Virus record (IMG/VR): IMGVR_UViG_3300044733_002581 | Location: 1-29,463 of that record | Length of the DNA: 29,463 nucleotides | From: a virus | Strand: one strand, 5' to 3' | In this document: positions 19,928 to 29,463 of the stretch, one piece after another | How positions within the stretch are numbered: the first letter of the stretch is position 1 | Layout of the letters: every line of letters starts with the position of its first letter | The notes under the pieces: model-generated | What the model was told of the DNA's origin: nothing | Databases searched by the model: none | The model's input: the letters and a program-made list of their open reading frames with translations, nothing else | Position numbers and translations under genes: made by a program

Positions 19928-22900
19928 TAGGTGATCTCCCGGCCGTGGCCGACCGCCAGATAATCGAAGGTCCTGCTCACTATGCTACCCCCGCTGTTCC
20001 TAAATGTGATCTGAAACCCGGTTCGCGTCACGCTCGAAACCGTGAAGTAGTCGCCCTGACTCGTGTCCTGCGCAGTAATGCCGATACTTGGCGCGGCATA
20101 GAACGCCTTTGGGAACGTCGCCGTATAAGTTCCCGCACCGCTCGTAAGGTTGCGTTGGGTTTCAGTGCGCCGCTGGAACTGCGTCACAACACCAAGCTGC
20201 TCAATGATCATGTTCTGATCTGGGTTGCTGGTGGTCGCTTCGAGCTTGAACTGGAATCCTCGACCGCGCGTGGTGCCATTAACAAACGGCTGCCATAGCC
20301 CCCACGTTGGCGTGCCTGACGGGTTGTCGTTAGTGGTGCGCACATACAGGCTGGCGTTGGTTGCGCTCAGATCATCGCCGTCAATGTCATCCCACAGATC
20401 GATCAGGTCCACCCGCTCATCCCAGAAAGCGCTAGGCGAGAACGCACGAGTCTGCAGGATGGCCCGCAGGTCGATGTCATAGACAACACTCAGATCCAGT
20501 GTGCTCACGAACTGATACGACCCCGAGCTAACCGTCTCGCCGTAAAAGTCGATGTTTGACACCGCGTCCCAATCCGGGATGTCATCCACCAGGCCAGACA
20601 CGCCCAGTGCTAGACCGCCCTCGTCGGAGCTGTAGATCATGTCCGTCCGCGCACCTTGAAACGGTGGGCTGTCGTCGTCTTCGCGATAGGTCTGCACCAA
20701 TAGCGCATCTTGCGGTTCAGGCAGATCCACCACCACCGACGCAGTGCCGTCTGATTCGTTGCCGGTCGAGTCAACCGCACGGATGAAGTAGGTGCCTTCA
20801 AGCAATGGCACGATCTTGCGGGTGCTGCTGCCTGCTACTGCTGGCACGATGTCATTGGCGCGGCCCCATGTGGCGTTGATTCCGATCTGCGGGGTGTGGC
20901 GGATGCGCACCTGACCACCCAGACGCACGTCAAGGTCAACAGCCTGCGGCCAGTACAGCTCAGCGTTCTTCTCGTCGATCGGTGCGATGAACAGATCAGG
21001 GATGGTGGCTGGTGGTGCTGTCTTGCCCAGCGCAAGGAAGGTCAATGTTGCAATGCCAGACCTGCGCAGCCCAGAACTAAGCGCCGTCAATTCAAACTCA
21101 TACCGCCCCGCCGATGCATTGAGAATCTCGTGGTCTGGCGCCCGCGTGCTGACTGTGCTCCAGTTGCCACCATCAACGCGATAACGCAGCTCAAACCGTG
21201 CCGCGATTGGGTCAGGCTGCCAGCTAATGAGCACCTTGCTGTAGACCTGCCCGCCGCTTTCATACAGCAGTTCAGATGCCTGCAGTCCTGTTGGTGTGTT
21301 AGGCGTGCGGTCGAGAACCGTGATGTCACGCTGCTGCAGCGGCAGGTCGCGCTCGATGTAGTCGAACTTCGTGTTGTTGTAAGACAGCGCGGCGATGGCA
21401 AACAGGCCGCCGTCCTGCTCCTGCACTGACAACACACGCCACAGTGATGGCCGCAGGCTTGTGGTGCCGATCACCCATGGTGCACCGACAGGCGGCACAG
21501 CGTTCAAGCTGGTGGGCAGCGTCAGCGTGCTGCCGTTGAGTGCGGTGCCGAGTACATCTGCAATCGACTGCGTGGTGGCATCAGGTAACACCACGTTGAA
21601 GTCGAACTGTGCTGGCATCCCGTCGTAGAACATGTCTTCGGCTGAACGGTCGAGCTGCAGCGCTTGCGCCGTGCCACCTGTAACCCGACCAGCACGGAAC
21701 CTGCCAGCACGCACAGGATCAGCGACGCGGATCACCATCCCAGGGCGCACCACCATGCCCTCAGCCGTTGATGTGGTGAAGCTGCACACCTCCGTCTCGT
21801 TCTGTTCGGAGTACAGCAGCCACTCGCCAACACGCCGCGCTTGTCCGCGACTTGTGCACGCGAATGCCGACACCTCGACTTTGACAACCCCGAACTTGCT
21901 AATTCCGATCGCGTCTTCGACCACCTCATAAGCAATGTCTCGCGTTTCTAGATCTAGGTAGCTGACGACCGCAACCGTGTGCCGCGTCTTTAAGCTGCTG
22001 CCGCTATAGGCGAACCCTTCCTCGGTCACGTTTGATTGCGTGAACACATAGCTAGGGTCAACCGGCCGGTCCTGCGCAATCGTCAGGCTGCCGGTGCTCC
22101 AATACGGCTGCGCCCTGAAGACCGAAGAAAGATCGTTGACCAGTTTGTAGGCCTCTTCCTGCGTCTGGATATTTACGTTGCAGGAGAACCGTGGCTCTTG
22201 ACCGCCAAAGCCATCAGGCACTAACGCTGAGGCGTATTGCGACGCGGCGAAGAAAGACCACTTGTCGAGCGTGCTATCGCTGATGTGATCACCAAAGCCG
22301 TATCGCTTCGACGTGAGTAGGTCCCACAGCACCCAAGCCGGATCGCTGGTCCATTTGGCGCTTTGAAATGTGCCGTCCCAGACGCCTGCGTAAATCAATC
22401 GGCCTGTGGTCGCGTCAACCGTCGCGTTGCTGGGGATGCGCACCTTGATGCCACGCACCCGATACGACCGCGAGGGGATGCTGCTGAATTGTTCAGCGCT
22501 GATGGTCATCCCAATCACGGCGCTGTTGGGATATGCCGTCTTGGCGTAAATCAGTTCGGTGTAGCTTGCCCAGTAGATCTCATCCTGAATACTTTCCGAT
22601 CCGCCACTAACAGGGGCATCATCCGTCAGCCGCACCACGCGCACACTGACCGGCGGCGCCTGCGTCAGGTCAACGCGGTAGCGTCGTTGATACAGGTCAG
22701 CCGAGCGACCAACGAAAGAGTCCTGGATGGCTGTTGTATAAGGTCCACCGTTGTACGAAACTTGAATCTGGAACTCAACCGTTGTGCCATCAACGTTGCC
22801 GTTACTCCTAAAGATCTGCAGCGCTGGTGCTGATAGCGTGACTCTGACGCCATTGACGTTCACGTCGGTGATCGTGCGTGTGACCGGCGATGCTTTCGTG

Positions 22901-23292
22901 ACTTTTACGTTGACCGGTTCTTCACTTTGAACAGATGTGCCAACTTCAGTCAGATAGGTCTGGTTCTGTGTGCCAAGCCTGAAGCTGATTGTTGTGTACT
23001 CAAAGTTCAGATCAGCGCGGGTCAGTGTCGCCGCAGGGTCTGCACCTTCGCGCAGCACAGGCGTGTTGTTGAAATAGATGTCCTTGAGCGCTGCGTTGTA
23101 CCAAGCCGTGGTGCCGACCGTGTAGCCGCGCTGACTGGGAAATCCTTCAATCTCGCCTTCACTCAACAGGTCAATGACGCGGGCAAACTGCTTGGATTCA
23201 AGGTTGTCCTTGGCAACCGATGCGCCAGAGACACCCCCGCCGCCACCTTTACCACCACCACCGCCGCCGCCGCCAATGATCAGGTCATCCAT
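19927..23292 (-). CDS. J: Tail tip attachment protein J (host specificity)
   Basis: A 1121-aa protein, near lambda J's 1132. It forms the tail hub and tip. Residues 6-20 are a poly-Gly run broken by one Lys, a known J start style. Residues 30-120 (SKQFARVIDLLSEGEIEGF, then LKDIYFNNTPV) and 320-340 (VLWDLLTSKRYGFGDHI) are typical J blocks. Residues 660-870 contain two fibronectin type III-like domains (TPTGLQASE to FLALG; PATIPDLF to VVVDLPEP). The C-terminal 250 residues are probably the host-contact and trimer part (FPKAFYAAPSIGITAQD). It starts in a TGATG overlap with gene I. Confidence 0.93.
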   Translation of the reverse strand: MDDLIIGGGGGGGGKGGGGGVSGASVAKDNLESKQFARVIDLLSEGEIEGFPSQRGYTVGTTAWYNAALKDIYFNNTPVLREGADPAATLTRADLNFEYTTISFRLGTQNQTYLTEVGTSVQSEEPVNVKVTKASPVTRTITDVNVNGVRVTLSAPALQIFRSNGNVDGTTVEFQIQVSYNGGPYTTAIQDSFVGRSADLYQRRYRVDLTQAPPVSVRVVRLTDDAPVSGGSESIQDEIYWASYTELIYAKTAYPNSAVIGMTISAEQFSSIPSRSYRVRGIKVRIPSNATVDATTGRLIYAGVWDGTFQSAKWTSDPAWVLWDLLTSKRYGFGDHISDSTLDKWSFFAASQYASALVPDGFGGQEPRFSCNVNIQTQEEAYKLVNDLSSVFRAQPYWSTGSLTIAQDRPVDPSYVFTQSNVTEEGFAYSGSSLKTRHTVAVVSYLDLETRDIAYEVVEDAIGISKFGVVKVEVSAFACTSRGQARRVGEWLLYSEQNETEVCSFTTSTAEGMVVRPGMVIRVADPVRAGRFRAGRVTGGTAQALQLDRSAEDMFYDGMPAQFDFNVVLPDATTQSIADVLGTALNGSTLTLPTSLNAVPPVGAPWVIGTTSLRPSLWRVLSVQEQDGGLFAIAALSYNNTKFDYIERDLPLQQRDITVLDRTPNTPTGLQASELLYESGGQVYSKVLISWQPDPIAARFELRYRVDGGNWSTVSTRAPDHEILNASAGRYEFELTALSSGLRRSGIATLTFLALGKTAPPATIPDLFIAPIDEKNAELYWPQAVDLDVRLGGQVRIRHTPQIGINATWGRANDIVPAVAGSSTRKIVPLLEGTYFIRAVDSTGNESDGTASVVVDLPEPQDALLVQTYREDDDSPPFQGARTDMIYSSDEGGLALGVSGLVDDIPDWDAVSNIDFYGETVSSGSYQFVSTLDLSVVYDIDLRAILQTRAFSPSAFWDERVDLIDLWDDIDGDDLSATNASLYVRTTNDNPSGTPTWGLWQPFVNGTTRGRGFQFKLEATTSNPDQNMIIEQLGVVTQFQRRTETQRNLTSGAGTYTATFPKAFYAAPSIGITAQDTSQGDYFTVSSVTRTGFQITFRNSGGSIVSRTFDYLAVGHGREIT

Positions 23293-23885
23293 CAGACGGC
23301 CACCTCTTCAGTGTTGATGCCAGCCGAGATGGTCACGCTGCCGACAACAGTCTCGCCATAGATGATCGGTACGGGCACGCCTTGACGACTCACGTTCTGG
23401 ATACCGCTGAAGCTGTAGGACTTGCGCGGATCGTTCACGCTGTCAGTGCCTGCAGAAAGCTGCGGCGTAGGTGACAACATTTGCGCAATACCACCCAAAA
23501 TCAATGCGCCACCCAGTAAACCAATTTGAGTCACCGTTGCACCAGCAAGGCCCAGGCCAAGGCCAGGAATGAAAATTGCAGCAGCAACCAGTGCAACGCC
23601 AGCCAAGATTCGCCCAATGTCACCGGCGCCCTGCACCACCGGCACTATGCGAATTGCTTCCAAGCCTGCAACCGGATAATGCAATTGCTCAGGATGCTCG
23701 CCAGCCTCAAGTTCAAACCGGCCCACGCTCACTTTGTAATGATGCTCGGCCATGTGGGCTTCGAGCTTGGGAAAGTTGGCCAGCAAAAAACGCACCGCCT
23801 CTGCAGGGGAACTGACCGCCGCCTTGAACGAACGCTGTCCCAGGAATTTGGCCAGTGGCCCGTAAACCTTGATAACCCTCAGCAT
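23292..23885 (-). CDS. I: Tail assembly protein I
   Basis: A 197-aa protein. Residues 1-75 are a ubiquitin-like fold start (LRVIKVYGPLAKFLGQRSF, then SPAEAVRFLLANFPKLEAHM), and residues 88-140 are two hydrophobic Gly-rich segments (AGDIGRILAGVALVAAAIF, GLLGGALILGGIAQML). The order matches lambda gpI, which acts in tail tip assembly and is not in the virion. The ATG at 23885 makes a TGATG overlap with K; a GTG three codons upstream is less likely. Confidence 0.88.
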   Translation of the reverse strand: MLRVIKVYGPLAKFLGQRSFKAAVSSPAEAVRFLLANFPKLEAHMAEHHYKVSVGRFELEAGEHPEQLHYPVAGLEAIRIVPVVQGAGDIGRILAGVALVAAAIFIPGLGLGLAGATVTQIGLLGGALILGGIAQMLSPTPQLSAGTDSVNDPRKSYSFSGIQNVSRQGVPVPIIYGETVVGSVTISAGINTEEVAV

Positions 23886-24595
23886 CACGCGCACCTGCTG
23901 GAGTGTCTGAGCACACGGCCCGTGTTCTTCTGATAATAGCCGCCGTAAATGTCTCGGGAACTAAGGCGGTGACGAATGTGATGCAAAATCATTTGCTCGC
24001 CAACGTAGACGGCAACATGATTCAGGCCACGTGAATCCATCGAGATCAGCAGCGCATCGCCCACCTGCACCTGATCATCAGGCACGATCACAAACCCGGT
24101 GTCGGTGAAGCACCGCTCAAACATCGGGTTAACGTTGAAGTCCGCTGGGTTGTGCGGCCGTTCCCAATCACGCAGCTCAAGGCCCCATACCTCGGCGTAC
24201 CAGTCACGCACCAACGTCCAACAGTCAGCCACGCCCCACACCCACTCGCGGCCAATCAATGGTGCCTTGTAGCCGTTTGGCTTGTGCTCGCACCATGCTT
24301 TAGTGCCAGGGTTGACGATGAACCACGGCAGGCCGCTCTGTTCGCACGCCATGCGGTCAGCATCACTGGGCTGCGCCGGAGTGGTCGGGTGGCTGTGGAC
24401 GATCGCCACAATCTCGCCGGTATCTTCAGCCGCTGCGTAATCATCAGGGTCAAGGATAAAGAAGTCCTTTGGTGTTGGCGCTAGGTTGCGGCACGGCCAG
24501 TAGCGTTTGCGGCCTTTGACAACCACCACCAACCCGCATGCCTCTCGCGGTGTCTCGGCCAGCGCATGGGTCAGCGCGTCATCCTTCCACGCCAT
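23885..24595 (-). CDS. K: Tail assembly protein K: JAMM/MPN plus NlpC/P60
   Basis: A 236-aa protein. Residues 10-95 are a JAMM metalloprotease-type domain with E18 and the motif H67-S-H69-P, S77, D80. Residues 115-236 are an NlpC/P60 peptidase with C125 (VADCWTLV) and H193 (LNHVAVYVG), and a possible third residue in ILHH. Lambda K has the same two domains. It is thought to act in tail tip assembly and local wall cutting at entry. The complete catalytic sets suggest both parts could be active. TGATG overlaps join it to L and I. Confidence 0.92.
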   Translation of the reverse strand: MAWKDDALTHALAETPREACGLVVVVKGRKRYWPCRNLAPTPKDFFILDPDDYAAAEDTGEIVAIVHSHPTTPAQPSDADRMACEQSGLPWFIVNPGTKAWCEHKPNGYKAPLIGREWVWGVADCWTLVRDWYAEVWGLELRDWERPHNPADFNVNPMFERCFTDTGFVIVPDDQVQVGDALLISMDSRGLNHVAVYVGEQMILHHIRHRLSSRDIYGGYYQKNTGRVLRHSSRCA

Positions 24596-26166
24596 CAGAC
24601 AAACCCTCCAACGCCAGGAAACGAGCCGAACGGCAGCTCGGCGTTTTCACCGAAGCGTGCCTTGCAACTACTCAACCTTTTACCGCACACATCTTGTAAT
24701 TCAGTACCTGTGCCGTCTTGAATGCGTGGTTCTCCCGCGCGTGAAATACCAGCAGCCCACAACACCGTGCTTGCTGCGTTCAGGACCACTAGGTTGCCGT
24801 CGTTTTGGATCACGGCCCGATTGGCGTAACTACCTGCTGTACTGATCTGATAAACCGAAGACACAGTCACGAGAGTGCCATAGCCAACAGGGCTGCGGAA
24901 CGGGTTGGTTGGGCTTGTCGTGATGGTGGCATTAAAAGTTTCATTCAGACGCCACAAGCCACTTGCGCTCACAACTGTTGCTGCAGCTCCTGTGCCACCT
25001 GTCTGACGCCATCTATTCGTTCCATCTGGATACAATGGCGCTTCGGCCGCTGGAATAACTTCACAAGTAGCTGATAATTGTAAAGTTATTGATCGGCTAC
25101 CAACGGTGAACGTATAGTTAGCGGTTCGCACTGTGCCTGTTGCGTAAGTGTCGGCATCCCCCAAGATCTCGTGAAAGAACGCACCGTTGCGGCCTGCGCG
25201 AATGTCAGTAGGAAGCCAGTCAAGCCATGTGACACCCGTAGGTGTGCCAATATTTGCAGTATTTGTTGACCAGATAGCAGCGTTGTTGGATGTGTAGAGC
25301 ACCAGATTGCCATCACTTTGCATCGTCAAGCGATAGCCGCCTAGGTTGGCCGTATTGGCTTGCCATAGAAACCCTTGGCTTACCTGCTGCGACTTGTCGC
25401 GGATGAACAGATCACCACGAGGCCCAAGCCGCGCCACATACCAGCGGTTCGCTGAGGTCAGCTGCTGCTCAAGGAAGATGCTTGACCCTGCGTTCAACGT
25501 GGCAGTGCCTACCGGAAAATCTGGCGCTGGGGAGCTGCTCAGTGGGGTGTCGTTCTCGTCAAAGTAGTTAGTCCCGGTGTAGCCGCACTCCGGTCCGCGA
25601 TATTTCCATTGGCAAATGTTTGCAATGCACTGCCGCTTGGGTGCACGCACGCCTGCTAAATCAAACGCAGCCGCCAGCTCAAACTCCACAAAGTCCCGCG
25701 TCTCGGTCACCTTACGATCGACGTAGAAAATCTCTTGCGGCGCCTCGGCGTTTGGGTCGGGTGTGCCGTATGGGTTGACGCCACCTTCAAAGTTGATCGG
25801 GTCTAAAAAACGGCTGAGCGTGCGGATCCTGATGAACTTTGCACCGGTCAAGTCATTGCCGATCGTGGTCTCGTTGACCGCAAACATGATCGCGGTGACC
25901 GTGCTCAACAGGTTGGCGATCCGGATCTTTGGCCGTGGCAGTTGTCCGTTGCCGCTGTATTCAAAACCTTCGGCCTCAACCGGCAGTGCGATGTATGGGT
26001 TGCCTTTCCAAACGATGTCGCCCGTGCCGGTCAGCTTGCCATTGGCGCCGTTGTGGAAGCGATAGATCTCGTTCGTGCCATGCACAGCCGCGTTTAGGTG
26101 CAGCTCATAAAGGTCGATAATCGCAAACGGGGAGCTTTTGATCAGCTCCTCAAACATCATTGTCAT
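24595..26166 (-). CDS. L: Minor tail protein L with inserted bulb-type lectin region
   Basis: A 523-aa protein, more than twice the 232 aa of lambda L. Residues 1-205 follow the normal L pattern up to [21 protein letters not shown] (C180, C185, C194). Residues 488-523 are the normal L end: [15 protein letters not shown] (C494, C501) and LPFGSFPG. Between them about 280 residues are inserted. The insert has two B-lectin-type signatures, QSDGNLVLY at 283-291 and QNDGNLVVL at 454-462, with WSTNT and VLWAAG. Lambda L's C-terminal domain binds an iron-sulfur cluster through cysteines, so the insert splits that site in sequence. It may show a sugar-binding arm at the tail tip. Confidence 0.9.
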   Translation of the reverse strand: MTMMFEELIKSSPFAIIDLYELHLNAAVHGTNEIYRFHNGANGKLTGTGDIVWKGNPYIALPVEAEGFEYSGNGQLPRPKIRIANLLSTVTAIMFAVNETTIGNDLTGAKFIRIRTLSRFLDPINFEGGVNPYGTPDPNAEAPQEIFYVDRKVTETRDFVEFELAAAFDLAGVRAPKRQCIANICQWKYRGPECGYTGTNYFDENDTPLSSSPAPDFPVGTATLNAGSSIFLEQQLTSANRWYVARLGPRGDLFIRDKSQQVSQGFLWQANTANLGGYRLTMQSDGNLVLYTSNNAAIWSTNTANIGTPTGVTWLDWLPTDIRAGRNGAFFHEILGDADTYATGTVRTANYTFTVGSRSITLQLSATCEVIPAAEAPLYPDGTNRWRQTGGTGAAATVVSASGLWRLNETFNATITTSPTNPFRSPVGYGTLVTVSSVYQISTAGSYANRAVIQNDGNLVVLNAASTVLWAAGISRAGEPRIQDGTGTELQDVCGKRLSSCKARFGENAELPFGSFPGVGGFV

Positions 26167-26504
26167 ATGTCAATCACCTGCCTAAAACGGGCGCTAATAG
26201 TATTCAAGTTGTAAGCGACAATCTCATTGCTCCATTCGCTGCAGACAAAAGCTGTTGTAGAGCCGTGTGGTGTCGTCCAGTTGAATTGCTCAACGCCAGC
26301 GCGTGCTGTTAAGAAATTGAGAATTTCAGATCTTTCTGCATCAGTGCGATTTTCAAACACTAAATCCCACTGCTTGAAATCGGTGCGCAGACCGTAGCGC
26401 AAACGCTGCTCATAACCGTCGCCAAATTTCACGGTTCGAACATTGGGTTGACTGACCTGCGTTGCAGGGTAACTGGCGATCCAAGTGAAAGTAGTGGCTG
26501 CCAT
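26163..26504 (-). CDS. M: Minor tail protein M
   Basis: A 113-aa protein, close to lambda M (109 aa). Visible: FTWIASYPATQVSQPNVRTVKFGDGYEQRL, QWDLVFENR, EILNFLTARAGVEQFNWTTP, then CSEW. The F-GDGYEQR and F-x-WT-x-P elements are typical of the phage minor tail M family, part of the tail tip built around the tape measure's end. It begins 2 nt after the tape measure stop and overlaps L as ATGA. Confidence 0.92.
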   Translation of the reverse strand: MAATTFTWIASYPATQVSQPNVRTVKFGDGYEQRLRYGLRTDFKQWDLVFENRTDAERSEILNFLTARAGVEQFNWTTPHGSTTAFVCSEWSNEIVAYNLNTISARFRQVIDI

Positions 26505-26506
26505 GT

Positions 26507-29128
26507 TTATGCCGCGAGTAAGCCGCCAGGGCGTTTCTGACGAATCAATTCTGCCTGTACGGCGCCAGCAATAACGCGTCCCAGAGCGTTGCCCTGCCCT
26601 TGATCACCCTGCACGTTAGTGCCCTTTGCGTCAACGTTCACGACAACATTGGTGCTGCCACCATTCTTCATCGTCACAGGGATTGTACGGCCATCAGGGA
26701 GGGGCACATACGCTTCTGGCTGGCTGCCTTCACCAAACATGGCAAGCTGCGGTGAATTTGCGATACCACCAGCGGCGTAACGCTTCAGCAGCATTGGACC
26801 ATTGGCGGTCATGACACCACCATCGGCAAAACCTAGAAACTTGCCAAGCGCACTTCCTGTTGGGACAAAAGTCTTAAGCAACTGGAACGTCGCAAAACGG
26901 ATAAGAATTTTTGACAAGTCCTGCAAAACAGAGCGTGTAAAGTCGGCAAAAGAAGCTTTGCCTGTTGAGACAAATTCAGCAAACTGATCGCTCAAGCCAA
27001 TAAATGCATTGCCTAGGCTTGCGCCAAGATTTGCGGCCAAGTTGTCAGCGCTTTTAATTGTGTCAGCAAATGATTTTGCAAGTTGATTACCAAAGCCTTC
27101 TGTTGCCTTCAATGTTTCCATCAAGGCATCACGCAAGCGCTTAACGGCGGCGGCCAGCTCTTCAGAACTTAAAGTTTTTGCTGCGCGTTCAATAAATTCG
27201 GCAATCTGCCTATTGATATTTGCGCGTTCACGATCTCTCTCGGTCAGCAATCTTGCGTTTTGTTCAGTTTGAAGAATAATTTTCTCAAGCTGAGCACGTT
27301 CTTCTGTCTGTGCTTTTGTGAATTCGAGATCCGCTTGTTGAAGGCGAACAAACAAAGTTTTCCTGTTAATTCGCGCTGTTTCAATTTCAAGGTTACTTGT
27401 CGCAAGTCTTGTCAAATACTCCTCGATTGTCATGCCATTCTTCAGGAGCTGTTGCCTATTTTCTTTAAGATCTTTCGCCTGCTCCTCTTCGAATCTGATC
27501 TTTTGATTGGCACTTAATATTTGCCCAATAATTGGAAGAATCTGTTCGTCATATTCAAATCCTTTTTTCTTGGCTATCAAAATTAGCTCTTGTATGCGCA
27601 AGCTGCTATCTGCGAGTGCAGCATTTCTTTCTGACTTGCTAACCAGATCAGTCAAGCGAAGTACAGGCACTTTGGCCTCTTTTGCCTTTTGATCTTCGGT
27701 GATTCCGGGCAGTCTTGAAGGAGGCTCGCCTTGGCTTGTTTCAATTGCTTTTTGAGCAGCTTCGAGCGCACCCTTCTGCGCAATCAAGGAAACCCTGCGT
27801 TCTTCAAGGTTTTTTACAAAGCGGCGCTCGAATCCAGTTAGCGGCCTTTGCAGTCCAAGACGCTCGTAGCCAGTCAATTGTTTGTCGAGAACCGAAACCT
27901 GTTTTGAAAGATCAGCAATTTGTTCTTTTCTATTTTTACCCAAACCAAGGAACGCGTTAAGCTTCCTAATTGCTTCATCTATAACCTTGATAATGCCAGC
28001 AAATATATTTTGAAACGCCGCACCAATCGGCTTCAACAAGGTGCCAACGCTTTCGCTCAATCGAGCCAACGAAGTTTTTAGCCTGTCACCAGCAGCGTCT
28101 GGGCCATTGGCAATAATCTGCGCTGACTTCCCGTAACGCTCAAATAATTTCTCGGCAAAAAGTTGGAAATCCTGAAGGCTTACCTGACCTTTTTCAAGAG
28201 CTTTATCAAGCTCCTGTGGGGTCATGCCAAGCGATTCGGCAAACAAACTAAATGCACCCGGCAGTCGCTCACCAATCTGCTGCCTCAATTCTTCAGCACT
28301 AACCTTGCCCTTGCTGAAGACCTGTGAAGTTGCTGTTAAGGCAGAATCAAGCTGCTCAAGGCTTCCGCCAGTACCCCTAATGCCAGAGGCGACACCAATG
28401 AATGCCTTCTCAGCATCACGAACATTACCACCAGCACCTTTGACTGATGCGGTGAGCTGCGTGAATTGACGAGTCAGAATGTCCTGCGGAATTGCAAGTG
28501 AACGGCTAGTACGGTCAATGAAATTCAGTGCTCTTTGGTATTCCGATGCGTTCTTAGTTACAAGTTCAAGCGCTTGCCTTTGCTTCGAGAGTTCAGCAGC
28601 AAAAGTTGCAGTCTGGCCCAGGACTTGACGAGTCTGTCCAACACCAGCGCCTATGCCAGCGCCAACTATTGATCCAGGAACGCCACCGACAACACCACCC
28701 ACAAGGGCACCAGCGGCCCCTTCAAAGCCGCCGAAGACACCTGCGCCAGCAACGGTGCCCGCAATTTGAGCGCCTTTGATTAGGCCACGCCCTCGACCCG
28801 CGGGGGCAATTCCACCCCTCTGTCTATTTTGAAGTTCGGCTAATTGACGATCGAGACGATCAGCTTCTGCTGTTGCCTGCCTAAATTCAGAGCTTGCAAT
28901 GTCAACGCTATTCGCAATCTCACGCCAAGCACTCGAATACCCTTTCAGGTTGTTGATACTTTGCGTTGACGTTTGCTGAATTCTGCGAAGCTCTGCAGAT
29001 GCCTCCTTGAAGTTAATATTTGTTGCAGCAGTTTGTTGCGCAAGATTTTTCAGGCTGCCTTGAAGCCGCGTGAGCTGCTCACCGCCCTGCTCCTTGATCC
29101 GTACCAGCAGTTCAGTGACTTGGCTCAT
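26507..29128 (-). CDS. H: Tail tape measure protein (lambda H-like)
   Basis: An 873-aa protein similar in length to lambda H (853). Residues 1-100 are a coiled coil; 110-165 a Gly/Ala-rich hydrophobic stretch that may enter the membrane at DNA injection. Residues 175-350 match the tape measure core domain (SLAIPQDILTRQFTQLTASVKGAGG, EELRQQIGERLPGAFSLFAESLGMT). Then come long coiled coils, and a lambda-type C-terminus (SFADFTRSVLQDLSKILIRFA, FADGGV, RYAAGG, GEGSQPEAYVPL). At roughly 0.15 nm per residue this predicts a tail of about 130 nm. It starts in an ATGA overlap with the chaperone gene. Confidence 0.95.
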   Translation of the reverse strand: MSQVTELLVRIKEQGGEQLTRLQGSLKNLAQQTAATNINFKEASAELRRIQQTSTQSINNLKGYSSAWREIANSVDIASSEFRQATAEADRLDRQLAELQNRQRGGIAPAGRGRGLIKGAQIAGTVAGAGVFGGFEGAAGALVGGVVGGVPGSIVGAGIGAGVGQTRQVLGQTATFAAELSKQRQALELVTKNASEYQRALNFIDRTSRSLAIPQDILTRQFTQLTASVKGAGGNVRDAEKAFIGVASGIRGTGGSLEQLDSALTATSQVFSKGKVSAEELRQQIGERLPGAFSLFAESLGMTPQELDKALEKGQVSLQDFQLFAEKLFERYGKSAQIIANGPDAAGDRLKTSLARLSESVGTLLKPIGAAFQNIFAGIIKVIDEAIRKLNAFLGLGKNRKEQIADLSKQVSVLDKQLTGYERLGLQRPLTGFERRFVKNLEERRVSLIAQKGALEAAQKAIETSQGEPPSRLPGITEDQKAKEAKVPVLRLTDLVSKSERNAALADSSLRIQELILIAKKKGFEYDEQILPIIGQILSANQKIRFEEEQAKDLKENRQQLLKNGMTIEEYLTRLATSNLEIETARINRKTLFVRLQQADLEFTKAQTEERAQLEKIILQTEQNARLLTERDRERANINRQIAEFIERAAKTLSSEELAAAVKRLRDALMETLKATEGFGNQLAKSFADTIKSADNLAANLGASLGNAFIGLSDQFAEFVSTGKASFADFTRSVLQDLSKILIRFATFQLLKTFVPTGSALGKFLGFADGGVMTANGPMLLKRYAAGGIANSPQLAMFGEGSQPEAYVPLPDGRTIPVTMKNGGSTNVVVNVDAKGTNVQGDQGQGNALGRVIAGAVQAELIRQKRPGGLLAA

Positions 29129-29463
29129 GACTTGCGCTCGTTCATGACTGTCAAGGCTTCTCGCTCCATGATCTGTACGCCTTCGAAAATGACGACAGGT
29201 TCCTTGACTGAATACAGTCTACAGAGAGACTCCAAACTAGGGTAGTGAAGGCCAGTCGCACCTGACATCCCAACATTCCATTGCGTCTGCATGCGCAAGA
29301 ACATCATCACGATGTCCCAGTTCTCTTCCCACACCCCAAAGTCACGCGCCTTTCGTTGAGACCGCAAATCTGCAATCGCCTCAGGCATCAAACCCAAGGC
29401 GACTAAATCATCTTCAGTTTCCTCGTCCTCGCCACTCGCCCCAAAACAATGACGAGCAGCGTC
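29125..29463 (-). CDS. Tail assembly chaperone-like protein, DUF1799 type (start off-window)
   Basis: The frame is open from the right edge, so the gene is cut at its 5' end and 112 residues are visible. An internal TTG at 29397 is not a convincing start, since the upstream part (ETEDDLVALGL) continues smoothly. Features: FGVWEENWDIVMMFLRMQTQW, then GMSGATGLHYPSLESLC, the form I know from DUF1799, found just before tape measure genes as the gpT-like part of the tail assembly chaperone. In lambda gpG and gpGT arise by frameshift. The slippery site, if any, would lie beyond the edge. Confidence 0.78.
   Translation of the reverse strand, partial: DAARHCFGASGEDEETEDDLVALGLMPEAIADLRSQRKARDFGVWEENWDIVMMFLRMQTQWNVGMSGATGLHYPSLESLCRLYSVKEPVVIFEGVQIMEREALTVMNERKS

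Noticed and set aside
29125-29463. Programmed frameshift in the tail chaperone (gpG/gpGT type)
   Set aside because: The relevant slippery site would be outside the window, so nothing can be claimed.

Overview
The window looks like most of the genome of a tailed, lambda-type siphovirus (or prophage), probably infecting a picocyanobacterium of the Synechococcus/Cyanobium kind. The phage assignment rests on TerS/TerL, a tape measure protein, the minor-tail series M-L-K-I-J, an endolysin and RusA. The host guess is weaker. It rests on small genes that resemble, from memory, genes common in cyanophages and marine Synechococcus (the basic 45-aa protein at 15114-15251, the MTQDYKHPITPPP protein at 16262-16597, and the LamG/SPRY fibre). 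No database was searched.

Layout. The left edge holds the first 176 residues of TerL and all of TerS on the minus strand, reading out of the window. The right edge brings in, also on the minus strand, a DUF1799-like tail chaperone and the tape measure gene. Portal, capsid, connector and tail-tube genes are absent, so they presumably lie off-window between TerL and the chaperone, joining the two edges in a circular or permuted map. From 29463 down to 12887 one long leftward late operon encodes the tail (chaperone, tape measure, M, L, K, I, J, fibres), small accessory proteins, a lysis cassette and a dCTP deaminase. Most junctions overlap as ATGA, TGATG or TAATG.

From 9727 to 12149 a rightward, presumably early operon carries two ribbon-helix-helix proteins flanking a putative single-strand annealing protein (DUF1071/Sak3-like), then small unknown genes. 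Divergent from it, 9603 down to 3892 is a leftward operon: a replication-protein-like gene, a PD-(D/E)XK exonuclease, an AP2-HNH homing endonuclease, a modular DNA-binding protein, two NrdR-like zinc ribbons and RusA, closed by a terminator near 3834-3873. The annealing protein, exonuclease and resolvase would form a recombination set split over two divergent operons. No polymerase, primase, helicase, integrase or CI-like repressor is visible, so host replication machinery is probably used and lifestyle cannot be decided.

From 3013 to 1005 lie a displaced gpZ-like tail/neck gene, an unusual repeat region (a GTAC array in an 8-bp register next to four 25-bp iteron-like repeats, 2674-3012), two very small membrane-protein genes, an unknown acidic protein and back-to-back terminators. 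The TerS upstream region (1005-1312) is the natural place for a cos site.
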